A DNA stretch of 7,740 bases from Propionibacteriaceae bacterium (GTDB lineage: Bacteria; Actinomycetota; Actinomycetes; Propionibacteriales; Propionibacteriaceae). The position numbers and the translations under genes are program-made. Positions within the stretch are counted from its first letter, which is position 1, and every line of letters starts with the position of its first letter. Shown one piece after another: positions 1 to 6,637 of this stretch. Where the stretch lies: positions 29,155 to 36,894 of the forward strand of contig PMBM01000067.1 in the NCBI GenBank assembly GCA_003153855.1, in the 5' to 3' direction. Under the pieces are notes generated by a model, which was not told where the DNA came from, searched no databases, and was given only the letters and a program-made list of their open reading frames with translations.

Positions 1-810
1 GCACGAGGCGGTGCCGCGCTGTCGATCGCGCGGGTCATCGGCAAGCCGATCATGTACGCGTCCAACGGCGAGAAGCTGGTCGACTTCGACGTCTTCCACC
101 CCGACCGGATGGCCGGCCGGATCCTCGACATGGGCGACATGCTCACCCTCATCGAGCAGGCCGAGCGCCACCTCGACAAGGAGGAGTCGCAGAAGGCCGC
201 GAACAAGCTCCTCGGTCTCAGCGGCGGCGAGTTCGGGCTGCAGGACTTTCTCGGACAGATGCAGGCTGTACGGCGGATGGGCCCGCTCTCGAAGGTCTTC
301 GGGATGCTTCCCGGGATGGGTCAGATGCGTGAGCAGATCGACTCCATCGACGAGAAGGAGATCGACCGCATCGAAGCGATCATCTACTCGATGACGCCGG
401 CCGAGCGCGCCAACGTGTCGATCCTCAACGGGTCGCGCCGCTCGCGCATCGCCAAGGGTGCCGGGGTTCAGGTGAGCGACGTCAACAACCTCGTGAACCG
501 CTTCGTCGAGGCGCGCAAGATGATGTCGTCGATGGGCGGGATGCTCACGGGGGCTGCTGCCGCGGGTGCGAAGAAGGGCCGTACGGCTCCGGCGTCCAAG
601 AAGAAGGGCCGCGGCGTGTCCGGCAACCCGGCCAAGCGCAGCCAGCCGAAGGACGTTCCGGAGGTGGCGGCCAAGGTGCCGGATCCGAGCGTCTTCGGCG
701 CCGGCGCGGTGCCGACCACCGAGGCCGAGCTGGCCGAGGCGATGAAGGGCTTCCAGCTGCCTCCCGAGATGCAGAAGTTCCTCAACACGCAGAACAAGGG
801 TCCGCGCTAG
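1..810 (+). CDS. ffh: Signal recognition particle protein Ffh (SRP54), 3' part
   Basis: The reading frame is open from the first base and ends at TAG 808-810, giving the last 269 residues; the N-domain and most GTPase motifs lie upstream of the window. Ffh binds 4.5S RNA and the signal sequences of nascent membrane proteins, and with FtsY delivers ribosomes to the translocon. Fragment residues 1-30 are the end of the G domain (ARGGAALS, then ASNGEKLVDF, the closing guanine-side loop). Residues 31-50 (FHPDRMAGRILDMGD) lead into the methionine-rich M domain: FGLQDFLGQMQ at 78-88, GPLSKVFGMLPGMGQM at 94-109, and the RNA-binding helix-turn-helix around ILNGSRRSRIAKGAG at 141-155, followed by VNNLVNRFVEARKMM. 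Residues 185-220 form a Lys/Arg-rich low-complexity tail, and the gene closes with a short PPEMQKFL segment; such tails are common in actinobacterial Ffh. The family assignment is firm. The ATG at 52 is internal. Confidence 0.97.
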   Translation, partial: ARGGAALSIARVIGKPIMYASNGEKLVDFDVFHPDRMAGRILDMGDMLTLIEQAERHLDKEESQKAANKLLGLSGGEFGLQDFLGQMQAVRRMGPLSKVFGMLPGMGQMREQIDSIDEKEIDRIEAIIYSMTPAERANVSILNGSRRSRIAKGAGVQVSDVNNLVNRFVEARKMMSSMGGMLTGAAAAGAKKGRTAPASKKKGRGVSGNPAKRSQPKDVPEVAAKVPDPSVFGAGAVPTTEAELAEAMKGFQLPPEMQKFLNTQNKGPR

Positions 811-835
811 CCACTCCTCGTGGCCGTCAGCCCGA

Positions 836-847
836 CAGAATGACCTC
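836..847 (+). promoter_or_regulatory. Possible leaderless promoter for the amidohydrolase gene
   Basis: CAGAAT at 836-841 resembles an actinobacterial -10 hexamer (TANNNT, with C for the first T). The ATG begins six bases after it, at 848, so transcription would start at or very near the start codon. No Shine-Dalgarno sequence precedes 848, which fits a leaderless mRNA. No convincing -35 is visible, and the gene lies only 37 bp after ffh, so read-through from ffh is an alternative. This is inference from spacing and motif only. Confidence 0.35.
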
Positions 848-2032
848 ATGACCGGCCCCTTCCACACCCACGACCTGCTGGGTGGTCTCGTCCACACGCA
901 TACCCACGACGGCAGCACGCACACCCACGCGAGCGACGGCATGGTCATCGACGAGCCGCTCCATCTTCACGGCACGGTGCTGCCCCAGGGCGAGACAAGG
1001 GACGTGTGGGTCGTCGAGGGACGGATCACATTCACCAAGCCGACCTCCGCACGCACGCTCGGTCGCGATCTGTGGATCCTGCCCGGTCTCGTGGACGCGC
1101 ACTGCCACATCGGGCTCGGTCCCCAGGGGGCCGTGGACGCCGCCACGGCCGAGACGCAGGCGATCACCGACCGCGACTCCGGGGCCCTGCTCCTGCGCGA
1201 TGCGGGGTCACCCGCGGACACGCGCTGGATCGACGACCGGGAGGACCTGCCATCGGTCATCCGGGCGGGCCGGCACGTGGCCCGTACGAAGCGGTACCTG
1301 CGCAACTTCGCCGAGGAGGTCGAGCCGGCCGAGCTCGTCGAGGCGGTCGTCCACCAGGCGAGAAGAGGCGACGGCTGGGTCAAGCTCGTGGGGGACTGGA
1401 TCGACCGCGACACCGGCGACCTGTCACCCAGCTGGCCCGCGGACACCGCCCGTCAGGCGATCGACGCGGCTCACGCCGCCGGCGCCAAGGTCACGGCGCA
1501 CTGCTTCGGCGAGCAGTCCGTGACGGAGCTGGTCGAAGCCGGGATCGACGGGATCGAGCACGGTACGGGACTCGACGACGACACCATCGAGGCCATGGCG
1601 GCGCGGCAGGTCGCGCTCGTCCCGACCCTCGACAACCTCGACATCTTCCCAGGGATAGCCGACCAGGCCGCGGAGAGGTTCCCGACGTACGCCGCGCACA
1701 TGCATGACCTGTATGCACGACGCCACGAGACGTTCGGGAAGGCGTACGAGGCGGGCGTGCCCATGTACGCGGGGACCGACGCCGGTGGCGTCGGGGCCCA
1801 TGGTCGGATCGGCGCCGAGGTCGTCGCGCTGTCCGCCATCGGCGGTACGGACTTCGCGCTCGGCGCCGCGTCGTGGCGTGCGCGCGACTGGCTCGGCCGC
1901 CCGTGCCTCGCGGAGGGGGAGCGGGCCGACCTCGTCGCGTACACGTCCGACCCTCGCGTGGATGTGGCCGTCGTGCGGCACCCCCGGTACGTGGTGCTGC
2001 GCGGACGGATCGTGGTCGACACCTCGGTCTAG
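848..2032 (+). CDS. Metal-dependent amidohydrolase, imidazolonepropionase-like, with His-rich N-terminus
   Basis: A 394-residue protein of the amidohydrolase superfamily, probably a cytoplasmic metal-dependent hydrolase of amide or peptide-like bonds; the substrate cannot be read from sequence. A small beta domain (about 38-80) leads into the TIM barrel. PGLVDAHCHIG carries the metal-binding HxH (H85, H87). WVKL at 177-180 offers K179 as the possible carboxylated bridging lysine. TAHCFGE (H218), GIEHGTGL (H238) and YAGTDAGG (D311) supply the other metal ligands and the catalytic aspartate. The C-terminus (GERADLVAYTSDP, then VLRGRIVV) returns to the beta domain, as is typical. The first 41 residues hold nine histidines in HTH/HTHTH clusters. 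Starting at ATG 941 (M32) would remove seven of them, but codons 848-940 keep the strong G/C third-position bias of the gene, so I keep the upstream start. No signal peptide is seen. Neither start has a clear ribosome binding site. The class is confident, the substrate unknown. Confidence 0.9.
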   Translation: MTGPFHTHDLLGGLVHTHTHDGSTHTHASDGMVIDEPLHLHGTVLPQGETRDVWVVEGRITFTKPTSARTLGRDLWILPGLVDAHCHIGLGPQGAVDAATAETQAITDRDSGALLLRDAGSPADTRWIDDREDLPSVIRAGRHVARTKRYLRNFAEEVEPAELVEAVVHQARRGDGWVKLVGDWIDRDTGDLSPSWPADTARQAIDAAHAAGAKVTAHCFGEQSVTELVEAGIDGIEHGTGLDDDTIEAMAARQVALVPTLDNLDIFPGIADQAAERFPTYAAHMHDLYARRHETFGKAYEAGVPMYAGTDAGGVGAHGRIGAEVVALSAIGGTDFALGAASWRARDWLGRPCLAEGERADLVAYTSDPRVDVAVVRHPRYVVLRGRIVVDTSV

Positions 2033-2041
2033 GGTTCCGCT

Positions 2042-2068
2042 GCCTGAGGGAGGCGCACGGCGCCAGGC
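2042..2068 (+). terminator. GC-rich hairpin after the amidohydrolase gene, weak terminator candidate
   Basis: GGCGC at 2052-2056 pairs perfectly with GCGCC at 2060-2064 around a three-base loop. The outer arms GCCT (2042-2045) and AGGC (2065-2068) extend the stem across a six-base one-sided bulge. It begins ten bases after the amidohydrolase stop. There is no following T-run, so if it terminates transcription it would be of the U-less type proposed for actinobacteria. The rest of 2033-2196 shows no gene. Confidence 0.3.
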
Positions 2069-2167
2069 GGGCGGACTCGTCACGAAGGCTCGTTCGGCGC
2101 TCCACGGTTGGCATCGTGGGATCGGGAGCAACAACTGGCCGCACGCCCCTCATGCCGAGGTCCTGGC

Positions 2168-2190
2168 TAGTGTCGAAAGAAACCAGGAGG
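2168..2190 (+). promoter_or_regulatory. Putative -10 and strong Shine-Dalgarno of the aldo/keto reductase gene
   Basis: TAGTGT at 2168-2173 fits the TANNNT form of a -10 element and would give a leader of about 17 nt. A perfect AGGAGG lies at 2185-2190, six bases before ATG 2197; it fixes the start codon and rules out the open frame upstream in the same phase as coding. No clear -35 is visible. The ribosome binding site is much more certain than the promoter. Confidence 0.55.
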
Positions 2191-2196
2191 ACACCC

Positions 2197-3189
2197 ATGG
2201 AGTACACCCAGCTCGGTCGCAGCGGACTGTCAGTGAGCCGCATCTGCCTCGGCACCATGAACTTCGGACCGGAGACGACGGAGGCCGATGCCCACTCGAT
2301 CATGGACAGCGCCCACGCCTCGGGTCTCAACTTCTTCGACACCGCGAACGTCTACGGCGGCAAGGTCGGCGAAGGCATCACCGAGCAGATCGTCGGACGG
2401 TGGTTCGCCCAGGGCGGCGGCCGGCGCGAGAAGACGGTCCTGGCGACGAAGATGTACGGCGGGATGGGCGACTGGCCCAACGAGCGGTACTGCTCGGCGC
2501 TCAACATCCGCCGCGCCTGCGACGCGTCGCTGAAGCGGCTGCAGACCGACTACATCGACCTGTACCAGATGCACCACATCGACCGCGCGACCCCGTTCGA
2601 CGAGGTCTGGGAGGCCATGGAGGTGCTGCGTCAGCAGGGCAAGATCCTGTACGTGGGCAGCTCGAACTTCGCCGGCTGGAACCTCGCACAGGCGCAGGAG
2701 GCCGCGAAGGCCCGCCACTTCCTCGGCCTGGTCAGCGAGCAGTCGATCTACAACCTGCTCACGCGCTGGGTCGAGCTGGAGGTCCTTCCGGCCGCCATCG
2801 CGTACGGCATCGGCGTCATCCCGTGGTCGCCGCTGCACGGCGGCCTGCTCTCGGGCGCGATCCGCAAGGAGCGCGAGAACGTCGGCGTACGGACGACGAA
2901 GGGCCGCTCAGGTGAGGGCCTCGAGGCGCACCGGCCGGCGCTCGAGGCGTACGAGGCGTTGTGCGCCGAGATCGGCGAGGACCCGGCTGGCGTCGGCCTC
3001 GCCTGGCTGCTCAGCCGTGAAGGGGTCACCGCGCCGATCGTCGGTCCGCGCACCCAGGCCCAGCTCGACGGCGCGCTCCACGCGGTCGAGATCACGCTCA
3101 CCCAGGAGACGCTCGACACGCTCGACGAGATCTTCCCGGCACCCGGGCCGAACGGGTCGAAGCCCGCGCCGGAGGCGTACGCCTGGTGA
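2197..3189 (+). CDS. Aldo/keto reductase (NADPH-dependent, YajO/IolS-like)
   Basis: A 330-residue cytoplasmic oxidoreductase of the aldo/keto reductase superfamily, expected to reduce carbonyl compounds with NAD(P)H; the physiological substrate is not evident. It opens with EYTQLGRSGLSVSRICLGTM, the usual AKR start. The catalytic tetrad can be placed at D48 and Y53 (FFDTANVYGG), K85 (LATKMYGG) and H126 (YQMHHID). VGSSNF at 153-158, EQSIYNLL at 181-188 and IPWSPLHGGLLSG at 208-220 line the cofactor and barrel face. PIVGPRTQAQLDGAL at 280-294 is the C-terminal signature that contacts the adenosine phosphate. Length and order of motifs are normal, with no truncation. Its own Shine-Dalgarno and a likely promoter suggest an independent transcript. 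It converges on mntH with no intergenic base. Family very sure; subfamily moderately sure. Confidence 0.95.
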   Translation: MEYTQLGRSGLSVSRICLGTMNFGPETTEADAHSIMDSAHASGLNFFDTANVYGGKVGEGITEQIVGRWFAQGGGRREKTVLATKMYGGMGDWPNERYCSALNIRRACDASLKRLQTDYIDLYQMHHIDRATPFDEVWEAMEVLRQQGKILYVGSSNFAGWNLAQAQEAAKARHFLGLVSEQSIYNLLTRWVELEVLPAAIAYGIGVIPWSPLHGGLLSGAIRKERENVGVRTTKGRSGEGLEAHRPALEAYEALCAEIGEDPAGVGLAWLLSREGVTAPIVGPRTQAQLDGALHAVEITLTQETLDTLDEIFPAPGPNGSKPAPEAYAW

Positions 3190-4425
3190 TCAGGGCAGGA
3201 GCCAGGTGGCCACGAGGACGAGGTTGAGCAGCACGACGACGATCACGACTGCCCACGCGACCACGCGGAGCACGCCCTTGATCCGCCATTCGCCCATCAC
3301 GTCCTCGCGGCTGCTCAGCCACACCAGGGGAGCCACCGCGAAGCCGATCCCGAAGCTCAGCACCACCTGACTGGCGACGAGCACTGCTGTCGCGGGGATG
3401 CCTGCCAGGAGCAGCACGACGGCCGGGGCGATCGTCACGGCGCGCGTCACCGTCGGAGAGACCTTGGCGGGGAACGCGTCGGACGCGATCCCGCTGCCCG
3501 CATGGGTGCCGACGATGGCGGAGCCGATCCCCGATGCCAGAAGGCCGATCCCGAGGAACGCCGCCGCCACGGGGCCGAGCGTCGCGCTGAGGATCCGGTG
3601 GGCGTCCTCGATCGTGTCACCGTGGAGTCCGTTGAGGGCTTTCGCCGCGTAGAGCAGCATCGCGATGTTCACGGTGCCGGCAAGCGCCAGAGCCGCAAGG
3701 ACGTCGGCACGCTGAGACCGGAGCAGGTGGGGGATCGGCGCCACCCTCACGCCGTCCTTGTGGTAGCGGTCGACCGCCAGTCCCGAGTGCAGGTAGATGG
3801 CGTGCGGCATGACCGTCGCCCCGAGCATCGCGGCCACCAGCATCCACGCTGCGGTGTCGGGGACCCGCGGTACGAGCCCGGCGAGCGTCTCGAACAGGTC
3901 CGGCGGCGCCCAGACGAGGCCCGCGAGGAACACGGCGGCGATCAGGACGATCAGAGCGGCGACACCACGCTCGAAGAAGACCTCGCCACGGGAGCGCATG
4001 AACGGCAGCAGGAGAAGCGTCACGACCCCGACGATCAGGCCGCCGAGCCACAACGGGGTCCGGAACAGCAGGTACAGGCCGAGGGCGCCGCCGATCACCT
4101 CGGCGAGGTCGGTGGCGATCGCCATCACGTACGCCTGGGCCGCGTACGCCAGCCGCCACACGCGGTGCCTGTCCTTGAGTCGCTCGGTGACCAGGCTCGC
4201 CAGCGAGCGACCTGCGACGATGCCCAGTCTCGCCGACAGGTACTGGACGATGACCGCGATGATGCTGGCCGCAACGAGCACCCAGACCAGCGCGTACCCG
4301 TAGTTGCTCCCTGCGCTGAGGTTCGCGGCGACATTGCCGGGATCCACGTATGCGACAGCCGCGACGAACGCAGGACCGAGGAGCGCCATGATGCGTGGGG
4401 GGCGCACGTGACCGGGCGAGAGCAT
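3190..4425 (-). CDS. mntH: Nramp-family Mn2+/divalent metal:H+ symporter MntH
   Basis: A 411-residue integral membrane protein, close to the length I recall for E. coli MntH, predicted to import Mn2+ (and possibly Fe2+) with protons across the cytoplasmic membrane. TM1 carries the metal-binding DPGN (D28-N31) in [20 protein letters not shown]6 carries [13 protein letters not shown] (A203, M206, H208), the second half of the metal site. [13 protein letters not shown] at 104-116 and [16 protein letters not shown] at 352-367 are further family blocks, the latter with the conserved TM10 glutamine Q353. About 11 hydrophobic helices can be drawn. The end of the TM8 region reads [13 protein letters not shown], where many relatives have a glutamine after AG. 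I start at ATG 4425; ATG 4389 (IMALLGPAF) is a shorter alternative, and GAAGGTGG upstream is only a fair ribosome binding site. Divergent from rpsP, convergent with the aldo/keto reductase. Confidence 0.93.
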   Translation of the reverse strand: MLSPGHVRPPRIMALLGPAFVAAVAYVDPGNVAANLSAGSNYGYALVWVLVAASIIAVIVQYLSARLGIVAGRSLASLVTERLKDRHRVWRLAYAAQAYVMAIATDLAEVIGGALGLYLLFRTPLWLGGLIVGVVTLLLLPFMRSRGEVFFERGVAALIVLIAAVFLAGLVWAPPDLFETLAGLVPRVPDTAAWMLVAAMLGATVMPHAIYLHSGLAVDRYHKDGVRVAPIPHLLRSQRADVLAALALAGTVNIAMLLYAAKALNGLHGDTIEDAHRILSATLGPVAAAFLGIGLLASGIGSAIVGTHAGSGIASDAFPAKVSPTVTRAVTIAPAVVLLLAGIPATAVLVASQVVLSFGIGFAVAPLVWLSSREDVMGEWRIKGVLRVVAWAVVIVVVLLNLVLVATWLLP

Positions 4426-4446
4426 CCGGTCACCACCTTCACGCGT

Positions 4447-4460
4447 GCCGCTCGAGCGGC
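4447..4460. promoter_or_regulatory. 14-bp perfect palindrome upstream of mntH
   Basis: GCCGCTCGAGCGGC is its own reverse complement and lies 21 bp upstream of the mntH start codon, in the divergent mntH/rpsP intergenic region. It could be an operator for a dimeric regulator, for example a metalloregulator of mntH, or a hairpin in the mntH leader. I do not recognise it as a known MntR, DtxR or Mur site. The symmetry is seen directly; the role is inference. Confidence 0.4.
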
Positions 4461-4480
4461 GGTTTCGTCCAACAGGGGTC

Positions 4481-4493
4481 AGTCTGGCAGACT
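4481..4493. promoter_or_regulatory. Palindrome AGTCT-GGC-AGACT, possible bidirectional promoter core or operator
   Basis: Five-base arms flank a three-base centre. By symmetry each strand carries the hexamer CAGACT, which resembles a weak -10 element: at 4488-4493 on the plus strand facing rpsP and at 4486-4481 on the minus strand facing mntH. Starts predicted from these would give an rpsP leader of about 140 nt and an mntH leader of about 50 nt. No good -35 is visible for either direction. It may instead be an operator. Confidence 0.35.
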
Positions 4494-4596
4494 TGCCCAC
4501 GCATCCGTTGTGCCGTGCCCTCTCATCACGTACATGACGGATCCCCCGGAGGCTTTCGCGCGACCCCCACTCGCGGTCGATCGCATCCACCAAACC

Positions 4597-4613
4597 GTCT
4601 GGGACGTCCAGAC
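4597..4613 (+). promoter_or_regulatory. Hairpin in the rpsP 5' leader
   Basis: GTCTGG (4597-4602) pairs with CCAGAC (4608-4613), with a possible extra G-U pair closing a short loop. It ends ten bases before the AGGAGA ribosome binding site (4624-4629) of rpsP, so it could modulate translation or transcript stability. The GTCTGG sequence also occurs in the upstream palindrome at 4482-4487. The remainder of 4494-4638 shows no gene and no riboswitch class I recognise. Confidence 0.4.
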
Positions 4614-4638
4614 ATGTACGCACAGGAGAACCACACAC

Positions 4639-5100
4639 GTGGCTGTCAAGATCCGACTGAAGCGGCTCGGTAAGATCCGTTCGCCGCACTACCGCATCGT
4701 CGTCATGGACGCGCGCGCCAAGCGCGACGGCCGGGCGATCGAAGAGATCGGGCTCTACCACCCGAAGAACGACCCGTCGGTCATCCGCGTCAACTCCGAG
4801 CGGGCCCAGTACTGGCTCGGCGTCGGCGCTCAGCCGACCGAGGCTGTCGTGGCACTGTTCAAGCGCTCCGGCGACTGGCAGAAGTTCAGCGGCGACACCT
4901 CGCCGTCGGGCATCGACCCGCAGCCCGAGCCCAAGGACAAGACCGCCGCCTTCAACAAGGCGCTGGCCGAGGGCGACGGCGCCTCCACCTCGGAGGCCAT
5001 CTCCAAGCCCAGCCGCAAGGCCAAGGCAGCTGCAGCCGAGCCCGAGGCTCCGGCCGACGAGCCCGTCGCGGGCAGCGACGATGCGGCCGAGCAGGCCTGA
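4639..5100 (+). CDS. rpsP: 30S ribosomal protein S16
   Basis: A 153-residue protein. Residues 1-82 are canonical S16: [37 protein letters not shown] and a [20 protein letters not shown] block. S16 is an early-binding protein of the 30S body. Residues 83-153 are an Ala/Glu/Lys/Pro-rich, probably disordered tail, as commonly found in actinobacterial S16, so the protein is nearly twice the length of the E. coli one. The start is GTG 4639, nine bases after AGGAGA at 4624-4629. First gene of a tight operon with khpA, rimM and trmD; a leader hairpin at 4597-4613 precedes the ribosome binding site. Identification is certain; the function of the tail is unknown. Confidence 0.98.
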   Translation: MAVKIRLKRLGKIRSPHYRIVVMDARAKRDGRAIEEIGLYHPKNDPSVIRVNSERAQYWLGVGAQPTEAVVALFKRSGDWQKFSGDTSPSGIDPQPEPKDKTAAFNKALAEGDGASTSEAISKPSRKAKAAAAEPEAPADEPVAGSDDAAEQA

Positions 5101-5101
5101 C

Positions 5102-5368
5102 GTGCTCGCGGAGGCTCTCGAGCACCTGGTGCGCGGCATCGTGTCGAACCCTGACGACGTCGTCGTCAAGGACCTCGACCTTCGCCGTGGCCGGATGCTC
5201 GAAGTACGAGTCCATCCGGAGGATGTCGGCAAGGTCATCGGTCGGCAGGGACGTACGGCGACAGCCCTGCGCACCGTCGTGAGCGCCCTGGGCGGTCGCG
5301 AGCAGGTACGCGTGGACTTCGTCGACGTCGACCGTCGTCCAGGCCGCGGTGGTGGCCACTACCGCTGA
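5102..5368 (+). CDS. khpA: KH-domain RNA-binding protein KhpA
   Basis: An 88-residue single KH-domain protein, the conserved companion of rpsP in many Gram-positive bacteria. In firmicutes it pairs with KhpB and affects cell elongation and division through RNA binding; the role in actinomycetes is less clear. LAEALEHLVRGIVSNPDDV forms the first helix region. EVRVHPEDVGKVIGRQGRTATALRTVV contains the RNA-binding GxxG loop (G47-R-Q-G50), followed by the last strand VRVDFVDVD. I prefer GTG 5102, one base after the rpsP stop, because relatives as I recall them begin at LAEALEHLV. An in-frame ATG at 5081 would add seven residues (MRPSRPD) and overlap rpsP. Neither start has a strong ribosome binding site, so translational coupling to rpsP is likely. 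The 3' end overlaps rimM by 20 nt. Confidence 0.93.
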   Translation: MLAEALEHLVRGIVSNPDDVVVKDLDLRRGRMLEVRVHPEDVGKVIGRQGRTATALRTVVSALGGREQVRVDFVDVDRRPGRGGGHYR

Positions 5369-5924
5369 TCCCGGCCGCACCACCCCGGGCGACCTCCTCG
5401 AGGTCGTCGTAGGGGTGGTTGGCCGGGCACACGGCCTCCGCGGTGACGTGGCGGTCGACCTGCGCACCGACGAGCCCGAGGTGCGCTTCGCACCCGGTGC
5501 CGTGCTCGGCACCGAAGGCTCCACGTCCACGCTGACCGTCGCCGCGATGCGCGACGGAGCGGCCGGCCGCCTGGTCGTACGGTTCGTCGAGGCGCCCGAC
5601 CGTACAGCCGCCGAAGGTCTGCGCGGACGCGTCCTCACTGCGACCGTCACCGCGCACGATCGGCCGGCCGGTGACGATCCCGAGGAGTACTACGACAGGC
5701 AGCTTCGCGGCCTCCGCATCCTGGACGCGGACGGCAACGACGTCGGCGTCGTCTCGGACGTCATCCATCTGCCCTCGCAGGACATGCTCGCCGTGACGAC
5801 GGACGGGGGAGAGCGGCTCGTACCGTTCGTCTCCGACCTCGTAGGGCACGTGGACCTTGCAGCCGGCGCCGCGCAGCTGTCGCGGGCCGCGGGCAGCCTC
5901 CTCGACGACCTTCCCGAGGCATGA
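5349..5924 (+). CDS. rimM: Ribosome maturation factor RimM
   Basis: A 191-residue protein that assists assembly of the 30S head, binding near S19. The N-terminal RimM domain begins at [20 protein letters not shown] (17-36), with VGRAHGLRG as the signature. The C-terminal PRC-barrel domain starts at [18 protein letters not shown] (112-129) and includes [17 protein letters not shown] and RLVPFV (156-161), then VDLAAG. Tandem GTG codons at 5349 and 5352 leave the start ambiguous by one residue. There is no clear Shine-Dalgarno, and the start lies inside the end of khpA, so coupled translation is likely. The stop TGA 5922-5924 overlaps the trmD ATG in an ATGA arrangement. Length and both domains are normal. 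Confidence 0.96.
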   Translation: MVATTADPGRTTPGDLLEVVVGVVGRAHGLRGDVAVDLRTDEPEVRFAPGAVLGTEGSTSTLTVAAMRDGAAGRLVVRFVEAPDRTAAEGLRGRVLTATVTAHDRPAGDDPEEYYDRQLRGLRILDADGNDVGVVSDVIHLPSQDMLAVTTDGGERLVPFVSDLVGHVDLAAGAAQLSRAAGSLLDDLPEA

Positions 5925-6637
5925 CCTCGTCCGCGACGCCGCTGATGCGTCTCGACGTCATCTCGATCTTCCCCGACTACCTCTCGCCGCTGTCGCTGTC
6001 GCTCGTCGGCAAGGCGATCGCGTCCGGGCTGGTGGGCCTCGGCGTCCACGACCTGCGCGACTGGACCCACGACCGGCACCGGACCGTCGACGACACCCCG
6101 TACGGCGGCGGCGCCGGCATGGTGATGAAGCCGGAGCCCTGGGGCGAGGCCCTCGATGCGGTGCTCGGTGACGACGTCCAGGGCACCACGCTCGTCGTCC
6201 CCACACCGTCGGGCGTCCCGTACACGCAGGGCGTCGCGGCCGAGCTGGCGACCCGTCGGCGCCTCGTGTTCGCGTGTGGCCGGTACGAGGGCATCGACGC
6301 CCGCGTCATGACTCACTACCGCGACCGTGTCGACCTCCAGGAGATCTCGCTGGGCGACTACGTCCTCAACGGGGGAGAGGTTGCCGCGCTCGCGATCATC
6401 GAGTCCGTCGTACGGCTCCTGCCCGGCGTCATCGGCAATCCGGAGTCGCTGGTCGAGGAGTCGCACTCCCCGGACCTCGACGGGCTCCTCGAGTACCCGG
6501 TCTTCACCAAGCCCCTCGAGTGGCGCGGGCTGACCATCCCGGACGTCCTCGTCTCGGGCCATCACGCGCGGATCTCGGCGTGGCGCAGGGAGCGGGCCGA
6601 ACAGCTGACGAGCGACAGGCATCCGCCGGTCGCGTGA
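5921..6637 (+). CDS. trmD: tRNA (guanine-N1)-methyltransferase TrmD
   Basis: A 238-residue SPOUT-class methyltransferase that uses S-adenosylmethionine to make m1G37 in tRNAs with G36G37, preventing +1 frameshifting; it is usually essential. [11 protein letters not shown] opens the fold. [17 protein letters not shown] (57-73), [11 protein letters not shown] (119-129) and [20 protein letters not shown] (143-162) form the deep trefoil knot that binds [22 protein letters not shown] (166-184) is the mobile linker, and [10 protein letters not shown] plus [14 protein letters not shown] form the tRNA-binding C-terminal part. ATG 5921 overlaps the rimM stop; ATG 5945 (MRLDVISIF) is an alternative start eight residues shorter. 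The presumed general-base position, Asp169 in the H. influenzae enzyme, aligns by eye with E180. Last gene of the rpsP operon here; rplS, its common neighbour, does not follow. Confidence 0.97.
   Translation: MTSSATPLMRLDVISIFPDYLSPLSLSLVGKAIASGLVGLGVHDLRDWTHDRHRTVDDTPYGGGAGMVMKPEPWGEALDAVLGDDVQGTTLVVPTPSGVPYTQGVAAELATRRRLVFACGRYEGIDARVMTHYRDRVDLQEISLGDYVLNGGEVAALAIIESVVRLLPGVIGNPESLVEESHSPDLDGLLEYPVFTKPLEWRGLTIPDVLVSGHHARISAWRRERAEQLTSDRHPPVA

Noticed and set aside
840..851. Three-codon open frame (ATG ACC TCA TGA) overlapping the amidohydrolase start
   Set aside because: It could be a coupling mini-ORF, but it has no ribosome binding site, and short frames like this arise easily by chance.
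1873..2196. N-terminal extension of the aldo/keto reductase frame
   Set aside because: It overlaps the amidohydrolase in another frame, and the perfect AGGAGG at 2185-2190 fixes the start at 2197.
967..2342. Long open frames antisense and out of frame over the amidohydrolase and aldo/keto reductase genes
   Set aside because: These are typical shadows of high-GC genes, rich in Arg/Pro/Ser, with no domains.
4426..4638. Manganese riboswitch (yybP-ykoY type) upstream of mntH
   Set aside because: The minus-strand leader is too short, and I do not see the conserved loops of that class.
3502..5100. Plus-strand open frame of more than 500 codons spanning mntH and rpsP
   Set aside because: Only its 3' part from 4639 is real (rpsP). 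The rest is antisense to mntH and crosses the intergenic region; its translation is Arg/Asp/Glu/His-rich shadow sequence without family features.
4426..5274. Upstream extension of the mntH frame on the minus strand
   Set aside because: It runs antisense through rpsP and khpA and through the palindromic intergenic region. The Nramp homology begins around 4425-4389, and the 411-residue length is already normal.
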